A stretch of 64,000 bases of DNA from Ctena decussata. Lineage: Eukaryota; Mollusca; Bivalvia; Lucinida; Lucinidae. Made by a program: the position numbers and the translations under genes. The stretch covers positions 118,213,842-118,277,841 of the forward strand of contig OZ022500.1 in assembly GCA_963989385.1 (NCBI GenBank), given 5' to 3'. Of the stretch, positions 14,201 through 23,200 are shown piece after piece. How positions within the stretch are numbered: the stretch's first letter is position 1; each line of letters opens with the position of its first letter. The notes under the pieces were generated by a model. That model was not told the DNA's origin. It searched no databases and saw nothing but the letters and a program-made list of their open reading frames with translations.

Positions 14201-17200
14201 TAATACCCAGAACCTTCCTCCCCTATCTCTCCTACTATACCTGAAAACAGATCTGACAGCATCAATAAATGAACTATAGCTCTATTGTGATATGTCCTGG
14301 TGATATGGTCTATCAGTGACCTGTGCATAAGCAAACCAGTACTACCTTAATTACAATTTAAATTAAAACTACATTATTCCACATGGCCCAGACACCAATG
14401 CTATCTACACCAATATCCTCTCCCCCATTTGGGGGGAGGGGCCATAATTCATTTACATGTGTTTTCTTTCTCATTTCTTAATGTTCTGTTTTGTTAACTT
14501 TTAGCTAGGACCACATTGCCAACGTGGTGTTCTAATCAGATACCACAATCAATGTGTTAAAGTTGTATATGTTCACAGTGTTATCCCCAGAAATTTCAGA
14601 AGGCATGTCACTTTTAGCACGAAAATCAGACTTTTGACTTGTTGATCATTTTTTATAATCCTTAATTTAGCAATATTTTGCCAAAATTAGCCTAAACAAA
14701 AAATGTTGGCATTTGAGATATTAATGTTTGCCATTTTAACAATATTAATGTTTGAAATTCTAACGAAAGGTTGTTAGATTTGAACAGCCAGGCACTGTAG
14801 TTTGTGTATGTCAGACTCACCCCATATTGGTAAATCATCTATATACATCTGATACCAGTAATGGTTCTTTACGGCATAAACAAATGCTTGGTATTTCTCC
14901 TCAGACAACTTCACCTCACAGTAGATTGTCTTCTGGTAATCACCTATAATCAGAATGAAACAAACCTCTTCACCATAATGACCCTGTTAAATTGACACAG
15001 AGGTGCCTAATCAAACAGTGCTGCCCCAGTTCAGACTGCACCAAAAGGAGCACCGTCCACCGTCTGCCCACAATAGATGCTCGCTAAGGTGGGATCCCAT
15101 GTAATAATCTGTATAATGCAAAATGATATTCATTTTTTCTTATTTCTCCTTAAGAGCAATTGTTGTTGTATAACAGCATCCGCTTGGGTTCTAACCAACG
15201 TGATTCCAATGTCAGGGCCGGCACAACACAGATATGCTTTCACAAGTCATGTTGTGGTCGATATAAGAATTGTCTCACCCAGGAAGGAGGAGCCACAGCA
15301 CATTTTATGGAAAGAGAATATAGTTATCGCAATCACCTTGTATCAGCAGCTCCCGACAATAATTTTAAGTAGAGCTCTAGATAAGAGGGAGTATTTGGTG
15401 ATATTATTAGGGATAATTTTTGTTGATTTTGATTTTTCCATAAAAAATATGTTGAGACCCTCATCTAAACAGTCTCGATGAGAGGGTTCAGATGAGGAGT
15501 CACAACATGAAATAAGAAAAATTATCTCTACTTATCATCAAACACTCCCTCTTATCTAGAGCTCTGTTTAAGTTTGTGCAATTAAAATGAAATGTCTCCT
15601 GATAAGGTGGGGTTTTAATGATATAAATGCAATATTTTTTCATTAAACAGTATGTTATGACCCCTCATAAGACATTAGAACTGTCTCTGCAAGATGATTC
15701 TAATGTGGGGTCTCAACAAGTGTTTTTGCAGAGAAATGTGGAAAAATATTTCTGAATTATCTCTGTTACCCTTTCTTATCTGGAGCTCTGGGGCCGTATT
15801 CATAAAGCCACTTAAGTCGTTGCTATGCGGTTGCTAAGGCTATATATCTCTAAAGGAGATTCCCTACAAATATGAAATTTGGTCTGGAGGAACAGTCTTT
15901 GTAAGACTGTTCCTCCAGAGCAAAATTCATAATTGTAGGAAATCTCCTTCAAAGAAATTTAGCCTTAGCAACCACATAGCAACCACTTAAGTCGTTTTAT
16001 GAATACGGCCCCTGAAGTCTTATGCTGAAACTTACTCTTGTAGTCAATATCCAGACCACTGAACTCCAGCTCTGTTCCCTGTAGTGCCTCGCCCAAAGTC
16101 TCATGGTAATGCCCAATGCTCTCTTTAGGTCCAGCACAGAAGGGCAGTGAGAAATAGGAGTAAGTCTCTTGTCTGTTATGGTATGGCCCAACAGTGTTCA
16201 TCCACAGAACCACTTCCTCTGCATCTTCATACTGTCAAAAGAAATCAAATCTCAGTTCACCATTTACAGGGCTGTGGAAATAACAAAATTTTCTACTTGT
16301 CCATGGACAAGTAAATAGACAAAATTAACTTGTCCAAACAAATATTTACTTGCCCACAAAACGGTACACATGAAATGAGGAAAAAATAGTAGATAATGAA
16401 TAGAGATAGCGTTTAACTTGTTGACAGTTTTTGGCTTACTGTCACAAAGTTCTGAAATTAAAACATAGGTTGTGGGCACCTGTTTAGTTAGAACTGCCTC
16501 AATGAGGCAATTCTAACAGGAACCCACAACATGTTTTCATGACAAAATATGAAAAATATCTCAAAATTATCCTGAAATACTTCCGCTGATGACACTTTGA
16601 ATACTTGTCCCAGGGCAAGTATACTGAAATTTCTCACTTGTCCAGAATGAAACGGGACAAGTTGGGCATAATATTTCTACAGCCCTGCCATTTAAACGAT
16701 TGTTAAGCTTCTATCAGTGTGATGTTTGAACAGTCAGACACACTTTCTTCTGACACGGTCATGTTTGAACAGTCAGAAACTGCAATGTCAAGTCAAAAAA
16801 TGAGTTTGAACATAGTCAAACCTGTCTTACAGGGTCAACCAATGGAAGCCCGAACTCTGGCTGCTTGAGACATGTGACCCTTAAGACAGGTTCATTTGCA
16901 CTGTATTTTAGTTCTACGGACCTGCAGAAGGTGGCTCAGGCTGCTAAAGGCAGCTGATCCCATAAAAGAGGTGACCACATAAGCAGACAAACACGAAAGT
17001 GTCCGCTTACTGGTAGTGTCCGTATACTGGTCGGATCTGTCTAATACAGTCAAACCTGTCTTAAGGGGTCACCCAAGGGAAGCCCAAAAATTGGCTGCTT
17101 GAGACAGGTGACCCTGTAATAAAATTTCTTTTGCACTGTTTTTTGGTTCTATGGACCCAGAAAAGGTGGCTGCTCAAGACAGCTGATCCCTTAAAAGAGG

Positions 17201-20200
17201 TGACCACATATGCCGGTTGTATACTCAAACTCCATATTCTTGTGGCAATCATATTCTCACCAGGGCTCGGGAAAACCGGATTTCTTTCGGTCCCAGACCA
17301 AAATTGAGAAATTGGGACCGATTGGAAACAGCCAAAAGCCCCAAATAATCGGTCCAATACTGGCCCAATACTTAGGAAATTTTCTCCGATTCGTCCGATA
17401 ATTGTTACACACGGCCGTTTGATCTTGTCCCGACGTATGAAATATCGCCACTGTCTTTAAAATTCTAGCACGTGTCATAACTAATCGGATTAACGCAGGT
17501 GTTAGCCAGACGAAAAGACCGCCTACGGGCCAATCCAGATTGTCCGTATGGAGCACTGAACCACATGTTGGACCGCCTACCTGTTAATAACAAATGTCAT
17601 AATCACGCGCACTCTTACGACAGTCTGCAAAACAACTTATCAAAATCACGATGAGTGAGCTTTGGGATGAAAAGTGTCCATCTTTTTTCACGATCGCGAG
17701 AATGTAACTGACCTGTATGTGTAGGGCGTATGCCGACTTCAAAAGTTTGTGAATGTATCCATAACAGATGAACACTGACGAATGTATTGACAAAGTCTGT
17801 CCGAAGTTCATTCATATTTGCATTGCCCTTACAACGGATAGTCTTTCATGTTCCGTACTGTCTGCAATGGAGTTTTTAGGAATACAAACCTATTCCGCGA
17901 AAAGTGTAGATTCAAAACGAAGATACATTGTTAATATTAATAGTCACTATTTCCGACGCGTTATGGTCTACGCTCTTGTAAAAATATACAATGTTTTGAA
18001 TAATGGAACTATAAAATATGAAAATGGAAACGTCCATTTCACCGATTTCCTAGTTGTATCGTCATACAGACCAGTGGTAAAATAATGCCGATCAGTGCAC
18101 AAAAATAGCGCATTTTGATCAGGATCTACGCGATTATTATATTGGGTATAATACTAACGGTAGCGTTGATATGCAATTACCCGCTCGTTTATGGGTCAAG
18201 CACGTTTGTCTTTGATGTAAAGATAAAAGACGCCGCTGTGAGTATAATGTACGCAGTGTCATTCTAACTGTATGGCGGCTAAAGGTACCTAAGTACACAC
18301 ACAGATGACTAACAATCGTATCAGCCAGCGCAACTAAGCAGTCAGACCGGTCTTTCTTGTTCGCATCTAACATGAATAATAATGAACGGCAACCTAGCGA
18401 CAACCGAATACTTCGGTGGAAGCTAGTCAGTATACGCTCTTCACGCGTTCCGTAAGTCACCATTTCCGACGCGGCCCATTCGGCGGCAGTGGAGGGGAAA
18501 TTATGCAATTTGGGTACGTTAAACAGTACAACGGTTGAACTACAACCATCATAACTTGGGCAGGTTAATGCTCAGGACTTACGTATTGTTCGCAAACAAA
18601 CAGGAATGACCGTCAATTTTAATGCAATGGGCTTGCACAGGTTGTCTCCCCTGTCCACCTGTCAATCAAGTGTGATGTCTTCTATCACGTCCGCTTTGTC
18701 TACGAACACGTTCTTACGGTTCTAGTCTTGTATTTGCTACTACATGCGTAGCTAAACGTCTTAAAATGTTTGAAACTAAGAACTCTATCAAACACAACAA
18801 TGTACGACCATTGTACGGAAATCGGGATTAATTCATAGGACTTCGCTTGTTGTCATTAGTTTTCGTGACAGGTATCATTTTTTTCCATTGGAAATTAGAT
18901 AGGTGATGACGTCATCGGCTGGACCGATTCATTTTTCAATATTTCCCGAGCCCTGATTCTCACGGTAGATCCAAATAAAATCAGTGAGACAAACATGCCT
19001 CCTTATTTTTATTGTGGCTTATAGGCATCAGGTACACAAAGTACTAGAACACATTAGATTTCAGTTCTGTCACTATTTGAGGATGTTGACATTTCTAAAA
19101 GCCAAAATAGTGAAAAATCACCCAAACTCGGAACAAGCAACACCCCAAGGTGATAAAAGTGGTTATAAAATACATAAAAACTGGTCCTGTCAGTCTGTTT
19201 CTTGCTTGAATCAATTTAGATATGGTTGTATTAAACATTTTAAATAAGGAAACATTTCTGCATGCATTTATATTGTTAACCACGAAGCAAATATCCATAT
19301 ACAGTAGAACTTCATTGGCTTTGAACAGGCTGGGGACTATGACAATTAGTTCAAGCCAAGGGTAGTTCTATCCATCCAGGGTTAAATTCTATATAAAATG
19401 ACCTCTAGGGACCAAGAAAAGAGTTCCAGCCAGGCAGGGGTAACGAGCCATCAGGGTTCGAGCCACAGCAGTTCTACTGTACTGTGAGTATATGAGGTCC
19501 GTATTTCTGCCTACCCATAATGGGATGGTTCTATATGAATAAAAGGCCATCGGCCAAGTGTCACCCGACGTTTGATATGTGTCACAAACTGCAGCCCTTT
19601 ATTCCGTTTCAGAGTAACTGTATGGCCAAAAACAGAAAATATGTGTATTACAGAACCTGGTAAACAAATAATAACTGAGCATAAGCAAAGACATATACCC
19701 AATTACTGGGCCTCTTTATAAAATACTTAAGTTTAGAACGGGCATATATGTGTATAATCAGGTTACTGAAACTTTAGGCCCTTACAAAATGCCCAAAACA
19801 TCATACCCAGTAATAAAATAACTAGGGCCATAATCCTGCTAATGTGAATCTGATGAAAAATGAACAATGCCTTTATGAAAATTCAGCCCATTAATATGAA
19901 CAGATCTGGAGTTATCCCATTATCTTTAAGTGAATGTCTACTATCTATGAAAGGGGAATAACTCTGTCACTTATAATTTAGCACATCCTAACAATGATCA
20001 GAATAATCAATTTACCAACTGCTAACAGCATACCAAATTTCAGCTCTCTTGGTCAAACGGTTCAAAAGTTTAAAAAAAAATGCCAAAAACGACATTAAGG
20101 GCCATAACTTTGTAAAAAACAGGACAATTGAAATTCCAAAATCACATGCACATCTTCAGATCACGATGAAACATTCTGCACAATTTCAAGTCAATCTGAT

Positions 20201-23200
20201 ACAAGATGTGGCTGGAGTTGCGGGGACAAGGTCTGAGTCAGCAAGGGCCGTAACTCCATCAAAAATGGCCGAAACAAAAATCAAACATCACATGCACATC
20301 TTCATATCATAAGAATATAATCAGTAAAATTTCAAATTGATCCGATGAAAGATGTAGGAGGAGTTGCGGGGACAAGATTTCGGAAGGTCTGAGTCAGCAA
20401 GGGCCGTAACTCCATCAAAAATGGCCGAAACAAACATCAAACATCACATGCACATCTTCATATCACAGGGATACAGACTAACTCATTTTTCATAGGAGCA
20501 AGCTGGGCCCCTAAAAACTGAAAACTACTCGCCCAGCCAGAAATTTAGGGGCCCACATTTAAAACGTGAGAATCTTTTATTCAGAATCTGCGCGAGAATG
20601 GCACCGTGTCTGTTGGCTTTGTAGTAAACCCTTCTTTCTTCAGGGTTTTGCTTCTTTTGAGCAATCAAGTGTGAAACACTAGCGATGTATCGCCACATTA
20701 CGCTCAAAAAATGCATAAACGGCTAAGATTTTTAGCTGCCAAATCTATCTGTCTGCCTATCGTACATTACGGGGAGGCGGCCATGTTGTTTTTCTCGATA
20801 GTGAGTAAAATCCAACACACAAGTATGACGGAACACCGAATATTCTTAGCAGATATCGGCGCGGAAGTTAGCAATACCCTTTGAAGTGACGGATTTTACT
20901 CCAAGGCGAAAACATGCCAGACACTCGCCGAAAGCTCACGATCGCAAACTGGGCGACTGTCATTTTAATTTTAGGCGCCCAGCCGTTTTTTTACTCGCAG
21001 TGGGCGAGTGGGCGACCGCTAGTCTGTATCCCTGTATCATAAGAATACAATCTGTAAAATTTCAAAAACCATCCGATGAAAGACGTAGGAGGAGTTGCGG
21101 GGACAAGATTTCGGAAGGTCTGAGTCAGCAAGGGTCGTAACTCCATCAAAAATGGCCGAAACAAAAATCAAAAACCACATGCACATCTTCATATCATAAG
21201 AATACAATCTGTAAAATTTCAAATCAATCCGATGAAAGACGTAGGAGGAGTTGCGGGGACAAGATTTCGGACGGACGGACGGACAGACGGACGCACACAC
21301 GGACGGACGAGGGTCATTTCTATAGTCCCCCTCCGCCTACGTCGGGTGACAAACACACCAGGAAACCAAAAATTCCAACATGCCTTAACTACATGCACTA
21401 TTCTGGATTCTAGGTTCTCTGTATATCTTCCTTTCTTTCTTCCATTTACGCCTTAACCCCCCGGAGGGGACACAGATGGTGTACTTTTGTACAGTACAGT
21501 GTTGCAGGATGAAAGTCTATGTATAGCCATGTGGCTATAGTAGGGATCTTTACCCTGCACAGGGAAGGACTCTCCCTGCACATGGGGCCTCCATTTAACG
21601 TCCCGATCCGAAGGACGGCACACTTGTCAGCATCATCCCTGCAAATGATGCTAGAAAAATGCGTTCGGACATAGGAAGATTTTGCCTCGGGTGAGAATCG
21701 AACCTATGACCTCTGGCTTCAGAGTCAAGTGCACTAACCCCTGAGCCACCGCGCTTCTTTTATACGGTCAGACTTAGTTGTATCTTTAAGTACCATGAGA
21801 ATAGGGAGCTCCTGTCTATTCTGAATTTCTTTAGATTGAGTGAGTGAACTCGGTTTAACGCCCCACCAACACTGAACAACAAGGTCATATGGATTGAAGC
21901 TGTGCAACGTCGAGCGGCAAGATTTGTAACAGGTTATTACAGACGAACAAGCAGTGTTACAAGCATGCTTGAACATCTTGGCTGGGAAGCCCTCCACACT
22001 CGCAGACAGCATGGTAAGATGATCTTAATGTACAGAATCATCAATCATCTTGTTGAAATACCAGCATCTCATATTCTTCAGCCTGTTGGTGCATCCCGAA
22101 CAAAAGGACATGACTACAGATATCTCGTGCCATACTGCAGTGTAGATGCCTACAAGTATCCTTTCTTCCCATCAGGGATAATATTATGGAACAGCCTGCC
22201 TATTGAGACAGTCAGTGCCCAGTCCCTGGAATCCTTCAAGAATTTGATCCTGCGTGGGCACCCGTAAACACGGATGTTTTTAACCAGTTTTAACTGTACA
22301 GGACTTCACACCCCTTGTCACATGCCTGTAAATAGTAACTGTGCGAAGATGCTCCAGAGGAGCCAAGCACGTAATTGATAGAACTAGAACTAGAACAGGA
22401 CCTCGGTTTAAAGTCTCATCCGAAAGACCGGAGAAGCGGGGATCGATCTTGCGACCCCTGAATTGGTAGTCCGGAGTGTTATCCACTACAATACAGCCGC
22501 TCCTATTTCTTTAGATGTTATTACCTTGGCAGACATTAAACAAGGGTCCATAAAAGTTTAAAACTGGGTTTGTCCCAATGGCAGAGACAATGGAATTCTT
22601 CAGAATCAGGGAGAACACTTTTCAAATTCAAACCCAATGTTACTGACAAATCTCTGATAGATACACCAAATTCAGATTCATACAAAAATGTTGCTAAACT
22701 AACAAATCAAAGGACTATCAGTATAAGTTAGGATTAACAGACAACAATCTATGTGAATGTGGCCAAGTTGAAACAGTAGATCATTACCTTCTTCATTGTG
22801 GAAAGTATTTTAATGAACGTGAAGCAATGAGAAAACACCTTTTCAACACAATTGGAGTCACCAAGCTTTCGAGTGAACTACTGTTGGGCTGTTCAAATTC
22901 AGACTTCAGGAAAAACCCATGGAATGGACATTTGCTACTCTCTGAGTGATTTTATTACTCGGACGTCTCGACTTTAAATGTGCACCTCCCAATCGCAAAA
23001 GTACCATGAGTAAATTACTAGGAAGATTAATACCAGTGTAGATTAGAAACCATTATTGTCCCTGAGAGGCCAATACTGTTGTTAAGACATCGATTCAACA
23101 AACAAATATCTTTCATATTCCTCAATGAAACATATACTGTGACCACTCATTTGAACCATCTCTGTAAGTCGTCAGTCTGTCATATATCAGAATAATTCTA

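Noticed and set aside
17061..18508. Coding frames of 98-123 aa in the hAT-type element as transposase
   Set aside because: None shows hAT motifs; they overlap each other on both strands.
21690..21760. tRNA gene on the minus strand
   Set aside because: tRNA-like head attached to a long SINE body; stem mismatches.
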